Assembly (NCBI GenBank): GCA_947370975.1
Contig: CANBNG010000002.1
Location: 186,001-250,000, forward strand
Reading direction: 5' to 3'
From: Beijerinckiaceae bacterium
Lineage (GTDB): Bacteria > Pseudomonadota > Alphaproteobacteria > Rhizobiales > Beijerinckiaceae
Length of the DNA stretch: 64,000 nucleotides
Shown: in pieces, positions 34,333 to 43,865 of the stretch
Layout: each line of letters opens with the position of its first letter
Numbering within the stretch: the stretch's first letter is position 1
Made by a program: the position numbers and the translations under genes
The notes under the pieces: model-generated
Database searches by the model: none
The model's input: the letters and a program-made list of their open reading frames with translations, nothing else
Told to the model about the DNA's origin: nothing

Positions 34333-35640
34333 CTATTTATCCTTGAACGCCTTGGCTAGCTGGTCGCTGAGGGGCTTCATGAGATAGTTCATGGCTGTGC
34401 GGACGCCTGTCTGTACATAGGCCTCGACCGGCATGCCGGGGACCAGAGTCACAGGGCCCAACCTGGCCGCTTCTTCGGCGCTGAAACTGATGCGAACAGT
34501 GTAGTAGCCAGTCCCTGTTCGCTGGTCTTGCACCAGATCGGCTGAAATGCGCGTGATCTCGCCACTGATTTCGGGCGTGGTGCGCGCGTTCAAGGAGCTG
34601 AACCGCAAAATGGCTTGCTGACCATAGCGCAATTGGTTGATGTCCTGGGGTGCGATCTTGGCCTCGGCCATCAAGGCATCGCCTTCGGGCACCACCAGCA
34701 TGATCGTCTCGCCCGGGGCAACTACGCCACCCACAGTATGGGCCGCGAGCTGGAAGACCTGGCCATCCTGCGGAGCCCGAATGTCGACCCGCTTCAGCTG
34801 GTCGGCCGCAGAGATCTTGCGTTCAGCCATCTCGGCGCTTTTGGCCCGGATATCTGCCAGTTCCGTGCCCACTTCCGTGCGCATTTCGTGGTCGATCTGG
34901 ATTATCTGCAATTCAATCTCGGAGATCTTGTCGCGCGTCCGCGCGATCTGCGAAATCAGCTGGCCGCCTTCGCCCTCGGTCTTCACCGCATCGCGTTCCA
35001 GCGCCGTGAACTTGCCGATCGTCACAAGGCTCTTTTTCAGAAGCTCGTGCATGGCGTCGCGCTCGACCTTGAGCAGCTCCATCTCGGCTTGCTTGGCCGC
35101 CACTTGCATGGTCAGCCCTTTGACTTCCTCCTGCCCCTGGGACAACCGCTCCTTCAGCTGCGCCCGACGGCCAAAGCGCGCGACCCGACGCAGCTCAAAG
35201 AGCTTTCGCTCTCCATTGATCGCCTGGGCCAATTCCGCTTCTTCAACTGCACGGGCCAGCAGGTCGTCGGGTATGTCCATCTCGTCCTTCTCGTCGCGCT
35301 CGGCCTGAAGCCGCAGCTTGCGCACGGCCATCTCGTCGATGCTCTTGGAGACAATCTGCAGCTGGGCACGCGACAGCGTATCGTCCAGGCGCAGCACGAC
35401 ATCGCCCGTCTTGACCCGATCGCCTTCACGCACATGAAGCGCGCCGACAACGCCCCCGGTGGGGTGCTGCACGCGCTTGACATTGCTGTCCACGACTAGC
35501 TGACCCGAGGCTATCACTGCGCCTGCGAGCAATATATGCGAGGCGAGGCCGCCGACGCCAAAACCAACCAGCGCGACAACAGACACGCCGGCGAAAAGAT
35601 GTCGGCTGATCGAGCTTACCAACGGGCCCTTGGCGTTCAT
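34333..35640 (-). CDS. Type I secretion periplasmic adaptor (HlyD family)
   Basis: A 435-residue membrane fusion protein: one N-terminal membrane helix (about 18-42), a biotinyl-lipoyl-like half (RVQHPTGGVVGALHVREGDRV), a long coiled coil (about 90-290) and the C-terminal half barrel (VAPGETIMLVVPEGD, GMPVEAYVQTGVRTAMNYLMKPL), the hallmark of PrtE/HlyD adaptors. It bridges the inner-membrane ABC exporter and a TolC-type channel, which is not encoded here. Its ATG overlaps the stop of the ABC gene (ATGA). Confidence 0.93.
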   Translation of the reverse strand: MNAKGPLVSSISRHLFAGVSVVALVGFGVGGLASHILLAGAVIASGQLVVDSNVKRVQHPTGGVVGALHVREGDRVKTGDVVLRLDDTLSRAQLQIVSKSIDEMAVRKLRLQAERDEKDEMDIPDDLLARAVEEAELAQAINGERKLFELRRVARFGRRAQLKERLSQGQEEVKGLTMQVAAKQAEMELLKVERDAMHELLKKSLVTIGKFTALERDAVKTEGEGGQLISQIARTRDKISEIELQIIQIDHEMRTEVGTELADIRAKSAEMAERKISAADQLKRVDIRAPQDGQVFQLAAHTVGGVVAPGETIMLVVPEGDALMAEAKIAPQDINQLRYGQQAILRFSSLNARTTPEISGEITRISADLVQDQRTGTGYYTVRISFSAEEAARLGPVTLVPGMPVEAYVQTGVRTAMNYLMKPLSDQLAKAFKDK

Positions 35641-37382
35641 TGTTTTGCTCCAGGACCTTCGGGAACGACCTTCAGCGCCAATGGCGGGATCGATGCCGGG
35701 CGCAGCACGCGCTTCATCACCTCGTCCTTGGCGCCAAACGCCTGAACGCTGCCAGCGTCCATCACCAGGATCTGATCGACCCCGGCCAGGGCGCTTGGTC
35801 GATGCGCGACAACCACGACGATGCCGCCACGCGCACGCACCCCCAGAATTGCTTGTGTCAACGCCGCCTCGCCCTCGTTGTCGAGGTTCGAGTTCGGCTC
35901 GTCCAACACCACCAGAAATGGATTGCCATAGAGAGCGCAGGCAAGCGCAACGCGCTGGCGCTGGCCAGCCGACAGCGCTTTTCCGCCCTCGCCAATCCGT
36001 GTCTCGTAGCCTTCAGGCAGCCCCAGGATCATCTCATGCACTGCTGCAGCGCGCGCCGCTGCCACCACAGCCGCACCGTCGGGTTCCGCGGCCAGCCTGG
36101 CTATGTTCTTTGCCACCGTTGCATCGAAAAGTTCGACATTCTGCGGCAAATATCCGATATGGCCGCCCAGCGCCTCGGTCGACCATTGATCGATTGCCGC
36201 GCCATCCAGGCGTATCTTGCCGCGAAACGTCGGCCATACCCCGACCAGGGCGCGAACCAGCGAGGACTTGCCCGATCCACTCGGACCGATAATTCCGACC
36301 GCCTGGCCAGCCGACAGGCAGAAACTCGCCTCCTTGACCACGGGCTTTTGTCCGCCGGGCGGGATCACCATCACCGCCTCGGCTGACAGGCTCTCGCGTG
36401 GCGCGGGCAGGTTCATCGGCGGGGCTTCTACGGGGAACAATTCAATCAGGCTTTCCAGTCGCGCCCAGGCATTACGTGCCTCCACAAAGCCTTTCCAGTT
36501 GGCGATGGCGAGTTCCACCGGCGCCAGCGCCCGGGCTGACAGGATCGAGCCGGCGATGATGACGCCGGCAGTGGCTTCCTGCTGGATCACCAGATAGGCC
36601 CCCACGCCCAGCACGCAGGATTGCAGAACGATCCGCAACACACGCGAGACCGAGCCAAAGCCACCGGCCACATCGCTCACCCGCTCCTGCGCTGCCAGAT
36701 ATTGCTGGTTGACCGCCTCCCACTGCAGGGCGAGGCGAGGGCCCATGCCCATCGCCTGCAAGACCTCTGCATTGCGCTGCCCCGCCTGGGCGAGGCTGTT
36801 GCGCTTCACGTCGAGCCCAGCCAGCATCCGCGTCGGGCGCCGGATCATCACCTCGGTCAGCACAGTCACCGTCACCAGCATCAACGCGCCGATTGAGGCC
36901 GTCATGCCAATCCAGACGTGAAATATGAAACAGACCGCCAGATACAGCGGCATCCAGGGGAGATCGAAAAGCGCCGCTGGACCGCCGGCCCCCATGAAGC
37001 CGCGCACCTTGTCGAGATCGCGCAGAGGCTGCAAGCCGTCTCCGTCACTTTGCACCTTCAGCGGCAAACGAATGGTGGCGTCATAAACGCGACGACCGAA
37101 ATGCTCGCCAATGCGCTCGCCAATGCGGGTCAGCACGCGACCTCGCAGCACGTCGAGCGTGCCTTGAAAAACAAACATCATGATCGCCAGCGCCGCCAAG
37201 CCCAGCAAGGTCGGCACGCTGCGGCTCGGCAGCACGCGGTCGTATACTTCCAGCATGAACATCGAGCCGGTCAGCATCAGCACATTCGACATGCCGCTCA
37301 TCAGACCAATAGCAGCAAGCGCCCAACGCCAGTTGGCCAGTGCCCCCGCCAGCACTGGAAGTCCGTCGTCCTGCGGCTTCAT
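35637..37382 (-). CDS. Type I secretion ABC exporter (PrtD family)
   Basis: A 581-residue ABC half-transporter: membrane domain to about residue 310 (SNVLMLTGSMFMLEVYDRVLPSRS is typical of PrtD), then the nucleotide-binding domain with Walker A GPSGSGKSS, signature LSAGQRQRVALA and Walker B VVLDEPNSNLD. It lacks the N-terminal peptidase-like domain of HlyB-type exporters, as expected for RTX cargo of the protease type. Divergent from the large RTX subtilase, its probable substrate. Confidence 0.93.
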   Translation of the reverse strand: MKPQDDGLPVLAGALANWRWALAAIGLMSGMSNVLMLTGSMFMLEVYDRVLPSRSVPTLLGLAALAIMMFVFQGTLDVLRGRVLTRIGERIGEHFGRRVYDATIRLPLKVQSDGDGLQPLRDLDKVRGFMGAGGPAALFDLPWMPLYLAVCFIFHVWIGMTASIGALMLVTVTVLTEVMIRRPTRMLAGLDVKRNSLAQAGQRNAEVLQAMGMGPRLALQWEAVNQQYLAAQERVSDVAGGFGSVSRVLRIVLQSCVLGVGAYLVIQQEATAGVIIAGSILSARALAPVELAIANWKGFVEARNAWARLESLIELFPVEAPPMNLPAPRESLSAEAVMVIPPGGQKPVVKEASFCLSAGQAVGIIGPSGSGKSSLVRALVGVWPTFRGKIRLDGAAIDQWSTEALGGHIGYLPQNVELFDATVAKNIARLAAEPDGAAVVAAARAAAVHEMILGLPEGYETRIGEGGKALSAGQRQRVALACALYGNPFLVVLDEPNSNLDNEGEAALTQAILGVRARGGIVVVVAHRPSALAGVDQILVMDAGSVQAFGAKDEVMKRVLRPASIPPLALKVVPEGPGAKQ

Positions 37383-37777
37383 TGGAAAGTAAACCCTTTA
37401 AGAGAGCATCTAACTTTCTTGCTTCGGTGTCGAAGCGAAGGTGGCCAAGTTTATGCGCGCTGCAAATTTCGATAGCATCAGAATAGCGTTTCACACAGCA
37501 AGTCAATTTTCTAATGGATGGGCGGGTGGCGAGCAGCGCCCCCCATGCCTGGCATTTGACCTGGAATGCTTATTGGCTACTCGCCGTGCTCCCGGATCAA
37601 ATAGTTTTTGGATGGCTGCTGTGCTTGGCTCAATACGCAAATGCACGAATGACATTGTTGCACTGTCGCAGGGTGACCTAAAGTAATCAGAACACCAGCC
37701 GTTTCTACAGACTGTAACCTCGGCATGAAGGGCTCGCCGGGGCTGTGTTCAGTCTGGCCCTGATGGTGGTTTTCGTC
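37383..37777. promoter_or_regulatory. Divergent promoter region between exporter and RTX protease
   Basis: About 390 bases between the two divergent transcription units. The GTG at 37745 and the ATG at 37763 are in frame with the protease and could extend it. No clear promoter hexamers or repeats were assigned. Confidence 0.35.
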
Positions 37778-40700
37778 ATGTCGAACAATGGAACATTCCG
37801 GGGCTTGGACCTCCAGTCTGTGTCGCCCCGGTTCCTTGTGCAGTTCGATTTCGGGGTCGCCCCTGAGGACCTGGCCTCTGTTCTGGACACGCATGGCGTC
37901 CAAATTCTGGATGTGGTTCGCGCAGAAAACACGACTGACCATTCGGGCCCGCTGCTGCAGGTAGGACTTGCCGCCAGCATTGATGTGCCCGCAATCGAGC
38001 AGGTCAGCGCCATGCTGGCGCGTCTTCCGGGTGTCACCTTTGCCGAGCGCGATTTCGACGTCTCGATTGCAAAATCGCATTTCGGCGCCGCAGCGACTGC
38101 CTGGACCGAGGGGCTTCAGGCTTCGATTAACACTCATTCTGACGCCTTCATTCAAACCCAGTCCGCGCCCGACGTGACGTCCGTCGGCTCTTCGCACATG
38201 GACAATACCGCAGCGGCGGTCGGGTCTGACGCGCTGCATTCCGAGGCGGTGTCGCTGAAGGATGCCGGGCTGGTAGCAATCCCAAGCGAGCTGACCGCAG
38301 CGGCGGTTTCACTGAAGGATGCAGGTCTGCTGGCCGATCAGGCGAACAACCTCTATGTCGACGCCATCAGTAATGACACCGGCTACACCAACGGCAGCCT
38401 CTGGGGCATGTATGGTGATGCAACCTCGATCGTGAACGCCTATGGCAGCCAGGCTGGCGAAGCGTGGGCGGCCGGTTTTACCGGCACTTCCAAGACCATC
38501 GTTGGCGTCATTGACACCGGTATCGACTATACTCATCAAGATCTCTATCTGAACGTCTGGTTGAATCAGGCTGAAATTTCGGCCGGTTTGCGCTCTTCGT
38601 TGCATGACATAGATGCAGATGGCCTGTTCACGTTCCGCGATCTCAACGACGCGAGCAACTCTGCCTTTGTGTCCGACATCAATGCCAATGGCCGCATCGA
38701 TGCAGGCGACCTGCTCAATGATTCCCGTTGGGAAAACGGCGTAGATGAAAACGCCAACGGACTCATGGATGATCTCATTGGTTGGGACTTTGCCAATGAT
38801 GACAATGATCCGTTTGACGATAACGGGCACGGCACGCATGTCAGCGGCACGATAGGCGGCATGGGCGGGAATGGATTGGGCGTGGCTGGCGTCAACTGGA
38901 ATGTCCAGATCGTTGCCATGAAATTCCTCGACGGCTCGGGTTCAGGCGCAACAGCCGCAGCTATCAAGGCCGTGGACTATTTCACGAATGCCGCAGTCCA
39001 TGCAGCTGCAGGCGAGAATTATGTTGCCACCAACAATTCCTGGGGCGGTGGTGGATCCTCGCAAGCCATGTCAGACGCGCTGCAGCGGTCGGCGCAGCAA
39101 GACATATTGTTCATCGCAGCAGCCGGCAATTCAACTTCGGATAATGACGCGTCCGATAATTATCCGTCGAATTATTCGACCAAAGTGTCCGCTGGCTATG
39201 AATCTGTCGTCGCCGTCGCATCGCTGACGAGCACCGGCCAGCTTTCGTCCTTCTCAAGTTATGGCGCGACCACAGTCGATCTCGCCGCACCGGGATCGTC
39301 TATTTATTCGACGCTGCCTGGCGGCGGCTACGGTACCTTGAGTGGCACCTCGATGGCCACACCCCATGTCACGGGCGCGGTGGCGCTCTATGCCTCCACC
39401 CATACTGACGCTACAGCGGCACAAATCAGCAATGCGCTGCTCTCCAGCGTGGCCAGCACAGCCTCGCTTGCTGGCATGACCCTGACTGGCGGACGTCTCG
39501 ACGTAGGGGCGCTGATGGCCACAGACCCGACCAATCCCCCGACACCGCCCACGCCTCCCACGCCTCCGACGACGACAGACATCGCCGGATCCACAAGCAC
39601 GACAGAGATACTTGTCGCTGGCTCCAATCAGAGTTCTGAGATCGGTTTTGCCGGCGATCAGGACTGGTTCCGTGTCTCGCTGACGAGTGGCTATTCTTAT
39701 AATATCGCCTTGGATGCGACCTCCGGCTCTAACCTGGATACCTATATTCGCCTGCTTGACGCCAACGGAAACGAGTTGGTCTTCAATGACGATTCCGTCG
39801 GCCTGAATTCACGCCTTACCTATGCGGCGACCACGACAGGCGACTATTACGTCAGTGCGCAGGGCTATTCGACCAGCACCGGTGGCTACACCCTTTCGAT
39901 GACGCCTGGTACGCAGACAGATATTGCAGGATCGGTAAGTACAACAGCGACACTTGTCGCTGGATCAGATCAAAGTTCTGCGGTCGGTTTTGCAGGCGAT
40001 CAGGACTGGTTCCGGGTTTCCCTGACGCGTGGATATACTTACAATATAGCGTTGGATGCGGCCTCCGGCTCAAACCTGGATGCCTATCTTCGCATGCTTG
40101 ACGCCAACGGAAACGAATTGGCCTTCAATGATGATTCCGTCGGTCTGAACTCGCGCCTTACCTATGCGGCGACCACGACAGGCGACTATTACGTCAGTGC
40201 GCAGGGCTTTTCCACCAGCACCGGCAGCTACACTTTGTCGATGACGCCTGGTGTACCGGGCTCGCTCAATTTGGTGGGCACGGCCGGGAACGACACGCTG
40301 ATCGGGGGCGCTTACAATGATACGTTAATCGGATTGGGCGGAAACGATGTGCTCAACGGCGGGCTTGGCGCCGACGCCATGGCGGGCGGAACTGGTAACG
40401 ACACCTACTATGTCGACAATGCAGGCGACTTCGTCACCGAAGGCGCATCAGCTGGCACGGATCTCGTTTTTTCCTCGATCAGCTTTGGGCTTGCCGCCAA
40501 TGTCGAAAACCTCACATTGACGGGCACAGAATCTCTCAATGCGACCGGCAATACACTGAACAATGTGCTGACCGGCAATACTGGTGCGAACACGCTGGAT
40601 GGCGGCCTTGGTGCGGACACCATGGCGGGCGGAGCTGGCAACGACGTCTACTACGTCGACAATGCCGGGGACATCGTGACCGAAGCGGCGTCGGCCGGCA

Positions 40701-42367
40701 CGGACCTCGTGTCTTCCTCGATCAGCTACACGCTTGGCGCCAACGTCGAAAACCTCACATTGACTGGCACGGCATCGATCAATGCGACCGGCAATACGCT
40801 GAACAATGTGCTGACCGGCAATGCCGGCGTCAACACGCTGGACGGCGGGCTTGGTGCGGACACGATGGCGGGCGGGGCCGGTAACGACCTCTATTACGTC
40901 GACAATGCAAACGACCTTGTTGTCGAAGCCTCATCTGCCGGCACGGACCTCGTTTCTGCTTCAATCAGCTTCACGCTTGCCGACAATGTCGAAAACCTCA
41001 CATTGACCGGCACAACATCGATCAACGCCACCGGCAATGCACTGAACAATGTGCTGACCGGCAACGCTGGCGCGAACACGCTGGATGGCGGGCTTGGCGC
41101 TGACACCATGGCGGGCGGAGCTGGCAACGACATCTATTACGTCGATAATGCGAGTGACCTTGTGACCGAAGCCGCATCAGCCGGCACGGACCTGGTTTAT
41201 GCGTCGGTCAACTACACACTGGTCGCCAATGTCGAAAACCTCACCTTGACTGGCACTGCGTCGATCAATGCGACCGGCAACACACTGAACAATGTGCTGA
41301 CCGGCAATGATGGCGCGAACACGCTGGATGGCGGGCTCGGCGCGGACACGATGGCAGGTGGGGCTGGTGACGACGTCTATTATGTAAACATTGCCGGTGA
41401 CATCGTGACCGAAGCGTCTGCGGCCGGCACGGATCTCGTTTCTTCCTCGATCAGCTACACTATTGGCGCCAATGTCGAAAACCTCACATTGACTGGCACG
41501 ACGTCGATTAACGCCACCGGCAATGCGCTGGCCAATGTGCTGACCGGAAATGCAGCCGCCAACACGCTGGACGGCGGTCTCGATGCGGACGCGATGGCGG
41601 GCGGGGCTGGTAATGATGTCTACTTTGTAGACAATGCAGGAGATCTCATTATCGAAGCGTCTGGCGCCGGCACAGACCTTGTGTCGTCGTCTGTCAGCTA
41701 CACGCTTGCCGACAATGTCGAAAACCTCACATTGACGGGCACTGCATCGATCAACGCCACCGGCAATGTGGCGAACAATGTGCTCACCGGCAATACTGGT
41801 GCGAACACGCTGGATGGCGGACTTGGTGCTGACACCATGGCGGGCGGAGCTGGCAACGACGTCTACTATGTCGACAATGCCAGCGACATCGTGACCGAAG
41901 CATCTTCTGCCGGCACGGATCTCGTGTCTTCCTCGATCAGCTACACGCTTGCCGCCAATGTTGAAAACCTCACATTGACGGGCACTGCGTCGATCAATGC
42001 GACCGGCAACACACTGAACAATGTGCTGACCGGCAATGCTGGCGCCAACACACTGAGCGGCGGGCTTGGCACGGACACGATGGAGGGTGGGGCTGGCAAC
42101 GACACTCTGACCGGCGGTACGGGGTCGGATACTTTTGTGTTCAAGGCCAATTTCGGCAGGGATGTTATTACTGACTTCACGGCGGGTGCGGGTAGCGGCC
42201 ACGACGTCATCGACTTCAGCCATGATGTCTTTGCCAGCTTTGCGGCGGTGCAAGCTTCGATGACCGAAGTGGGCGCAAACGTTCTGATCACCGTGGGCGC
42301 AGATGTTTTGACAATCAACAATGTGACCGCAGCAAAACTGGTTGCGAGTGACTTCTTGTTGCATTGA
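37778..42367 (+). CDS. Secreted RTX subtilase (S8 peptidase, PPC domains, calcium-binding repeats)
   Basis: About 1529 residues without a signal peptide, as expected for type I export. A propeptide-like region (about 10-110), then the S8 domain with Asp246 (GVIDTGID), His351 (NGHGTHVSGT), Asn420 (NNSWG, oxyanion hole) and Ser525 (GTSMATPHV). Between Asp and His lie two EF-hand-like calcium loops (DINANGRIDAGDL, DENANGLMDD). Two pre-peptidase C-terminal domains follow (GDQDWFRVSLT twice, about 625-820), then RTX nonapeptides and seven 81-residue units (ANVENLTLTG...), and a C-terminal secretion region (DTFVFK, GRDVITDF, VIDFSHD). All catalytic residues are present, so it should be active. The ATG at 37778 is a choice; GTG at 37745 would add eleven residues. 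Confidence 0.92.
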   Translation: MSNNGTFRGLDLQSVSPRFLVQFDFGVAPEDLASVLDTHGVQILDVVRAENTTDHSGPLLQVGLAASIDVPAIEQVSAMLARLPGVTFAERDFDVSIAKSHFGAAATAWTEGLQASINTHSDAFIQTQSAPDVTSVGSSHMDNTAAAVGSDALHSEAVSLKDAGLVAIPSELTAAAVSLKDAGLLADQANNLYVDAISNDTGYTNGSLWGMYGDATSIVNAYGSQAGEAWAAGFTGTSKTIVGVIDTGIDYTHQDLYLNVWLNQAEISAGLRSSLHDIDADGLFTFRDLNDASNSAFVSDINANGRIDAGDLLNDSRWENGVDENANGLMDDLIGWDFANDDNDPFDDNGHGTHVSGTIGGMGGNGLGVAGVNWNVQIVAMKFLDGSGSGATAAAIKAVDYFTNAAVHAAAGENYVATNNSWGGGGSSQAMSDALQRSAQQDILFIAAAGNSTSDNDASDNYPSNYSTKVSAGYESVVAVASLTSTGQLSSFSSYGATTVDLAAPGSSIYSTLPGGGYGTLSGTSMATPHVTGAVALYASTHTDATAAQISNALLSSVASTASLAGMTLTGGRLDVGALMATDPTNPPTPPTPPTPPTTTDIAGSTSTTEILVAGSNQSSEIGFAGDQDWFRVSLTSGYSYNIALDATSGSNLDTYIRLLDANGNELVFNDDSVGLNSRLTYAATTTGDYYVSAQGYSTSTGGYTLSMTPGTQTDIAGSVSTTATLVAGSDQSSAVGFAGDQDWFRVSLTRGYTYNIALDAASGSNLDAYLRMLDANGNELAFNDDSVGLNSRLTYAATTTGDYYVSAQGFSTSTGSYTLSMTPGVPGSLNLVGTAGNDTLIGGAYNDTLIGLGGNDVLNGGLGADAMAGGTGNDTYYVDNAGDFVTEGASAGTDLVFSSISFGLAANVENLTLTGTESLNATGNTLNNVLTGNTGANTLDGGLGADTMAGGAGNDVYYVDNAGDIVTEAASAGTDLVSSSISYTLGANVENLTLTGTASINATGNTLNNVLTGNAGVNTLDGGLGADTMAGGAGNDLYYVDNANDLVVEASSAGTDLVSASISFTLADNVENLTLTGTTSINATGNALNNVLTGNAGANTLDGGLGADTMAGGAGNDIYYVDNASDLVTEAASAGTDLVYASVNYTLVANVENLTLTGTASINATGNTLNNVLTGNDGANTLDGGLGADTMAGGAGDDVYYVNIAGDIVTEASAAGTDLVSSSISYTIGANVENLTLTGTTSINATGNALANVLTGNAAANTLDGGLDADAMAGGAGNDVYFVDNAGDLIIEASGAGTDLVSSSVSYTLADNVENLTLTGTASINATGNVANNVLTGNTGANTLDGGLGADTMAGGAGNDVYYVDNASDIVTEASSAGTDLVSSSISYTLAANVENLTLTGTASINATGNTLNNVLTGNAGANTLSGGLGTDTMEGGAGNDTLTGGTGSDTFVFKANFGRDVITDFTAGAGSGHDVIDFSHDVFASFAAVQASMTEVGANVLITVGADVLTINNVTAAKLVASDFLLH
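40496..42103 (+). repeat. Tandem 243-bp repeats within the RTX subtilase gene
   Basis: Each unit codes 81 residues beginning ANVENLTLTG or DNVENLTLTG. The first and seventh begin at 40496 and 41954, exactly six periods of 243 bases apart, so there is no insertion or deletion between copies. The last copy runs only to the RTX motif near 42103. Confidence 0.9.
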
Positions 42368-42512
42368 GCATCATCGGCACATCAGTTTCGAGCGATGTGT
42401 TTCAGCAAGATCTGGCGCCTGTGCGTTGATGTTGTCGAGACCTCGTTCTGCTGATGAGCGGAACTCAAGACGCCTGCGTTCGAGACCATCGCGTTTCGTC
42501 ATGTTGACATGC

Positions 42513-42548
42513 AACTGCCCACCCAGCCTTCGAAGCATGAGTGGGCAG
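42513..42548. terminator. Inverted repeat downstream of the subtilase gene
   Basis: Nine-base arms (actgcccac at 42513-42521, gtgggcagt at 42540-42548) with an 18-base loop, between convergent genes. There is no T-run, so it may be a weak or Rho-dependent end or only a palindrome. Confidence 0.3.
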
Positions 42549-42583
42549 TCACGATCTTGATCTACCGGTCCAGCCAGACCATT

Positions 42584-43087
42584 TCAGCCTTCGAAAAGAC
42601 CCTCGACCTTCATGTCTTCGAGCTTCGCCACGGCGTCGCCAAGCAGGTTGCCGACATGGGCCCGGAAATGGTTGATCCAGGCATTGGCGCTTTCGAGGTC
42701 GCGACTTGTTTCGGCCAGTTCGGCTTCGAGCTCGCTGGAATGGGCCTCGATCGCGGCTAGAACGGACTGGCGCTCGCCCTGGAGCTGGGCTACTTCGGCG
42801 CGCAGCGCTTCGGCTTCCGCGCGGGTTTCCTTCAGCTGCAGGCGGTAATGCTCGACGCTGCGGACAGCGGCGTCCGTGATGGCGCGGTTGCGCTCGATCA
42901 ATTCGTCGATCGTGCTCGCCGCGCGGGTGACGACCTCGATGGTCTCGTCGAGCTCAGGCTCGCGGGCAGACTGCGTCGTTGCGATCACGGCGCGCAGCGC
43001 TGCGTCGAGGTCTCTCACGTCAGGAGCGCGATGCACAGCGGCAGTCTCATGGTCCGCCTGTGCGGGGTCTTGCGATGAAAAAGACAC
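42584..43087 (-). CDS. Coiled-coil protein of unknown function
   Basis: A 167-residue, acidic, soluble protein, not recognised. Residues about 60-150 have heptad patterns rich in Glu, Ala, Leu and Arg (RLQLKETRAEAEALRAEVAQ, SSELEAELAETSRDLE), which predicts a long coiled coil. The GTG at 43087 is chosen because AGGAG lies seven bases upstream; a longer frame from 43180 has no ribosome site. No membrane or signal segment. The context gives no clue beyond proximity to the export genes. Confidence 0.6.
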   Translation of the reverse strand: MSFSSQDPAQADHETAAVHRAPDVRDLDAALRAVIATTQSAREPELDETIEVVTRAASTIDELIERNRAITDAAVRSVEHYRLQLKETRAEAEALRAEVAQLQGERQSVLAAIEAHSSELEAELAETSRDLESANAWINHFRAHVGNLLGDAVAKLEDMKVEGLFEG

Positions 43088-43377
43088 TGGAACTCCTAAA
43101 ACTCTGGTCTGGCGTCGGTTGCGACACCCGAGACTCACGTCGTTGGTCGCCATTATGTGAAAGGCGGGGCGCGGTTCCAATCAAACAGCGGTGGTTTGGC
43201 TACGTCGTCCCCAACTACTTGCTTTTATCTGCGTTTTTCAGATGCCTTCCGGAGCGGCAGGGCTGCCTTACGTACGGGAACTCTCCGGTTTTTTGCGGGT
43301 TTGCCGCATGTGCAGATGCACGAATCGGTCGGCTTCGGCAGGCTGGTTTTCTTTTCGTTCACTGACAGATCCCGACT

Positions 43378-43406
43378 GGCCGCCCCTTCCGGGGCGGCCC
43401 TTTTTT
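43378..43406 (+). terminator. Strong Rho-independent terminator
   Basis: A perfect nine-base stem (ggccgcccc / ggggcggcc) with a TTCC loop and six T residues. No plus-strand gene ends nearby, so it may close a small untranslated transcript starting within 43100-43370. Confidence 0.75.
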
Positions 43407-43500
43407 CATCATTCGCATTTTCGCCATGCCTTTGGCGGATCAGTAAGGAGCTTGATCGCATATGGGCCGCAGAGGCAGGGCCCTTTTTTCGGAGAAACTC

Positions 43501-43725
43501 ATGTGGCGACTTGTGATTTTGGCCGCATTTCTCTTGCCCCCGCAGGCCCATGCTCAGGTCCGCAACCGCCGCGAGCTCCCACCCGCCTGCACGTCCGCAT
43601 GCGTCGAGACCTGTCGCAGTGAAGTCGAATCGGGGGGCTGCAATCCGGCGGTTGGGCTCACCGCGTGCCGCTTGCGCGAGGATCAATGCGTGGCCGCCTG
43701 CGCGCGGAAATGTCCGCGCAGCTGA
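43501..43725 (+). CDS. Small exported cysteine-rich protein
   Basis: A 74-residue protein: signal peptide MWRLVILAAFLLPPQAHAQ, then a 55-residue mature part with nine cysteines (ACTSACVETC, then single and paired cysteines to KC near the end). The even spacing suggests disulfide bonds in the periplasm. GGAGAAA precedes the ATG at 43501; a frame start at 43462 would spoil the signal peptide. No known family recognised. Confidence 0.55.
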   Translation: MWRLVILAAFLLPPQAHAQVRNRRELPPACTSACVETCRSEVESGGCNPAVGLTACRLREDQCVAACARKCPRS

Positions 43726-43865
43726 AGCGGCGCTTTGCGGCGGGCCGTGATGTCTGTATAGATTGGTTCGATTGCGGCATTTGATTTGAATGTAAGCAAA
43801 GTAGAAATACCACGTCTTTTCACGCTCTCTTTTTTCAATAACGAATTCTTCTGACGAGGTTTTTG

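Noticed and set aside
34333..37382. Type I secretion system as exporter of the collagen-like protein
   Set aside because: The collagen-like protein has an ordinary N-terminal signal peptide and no RTX C-terminal signal; the divergent RTX subtilase is the better cargo.
41177..42364. Minus-strand open frame of 395 codons in the protease repeats
   Set aside because: Antisense of the RTX repeats; periodic only because the sense strand is.
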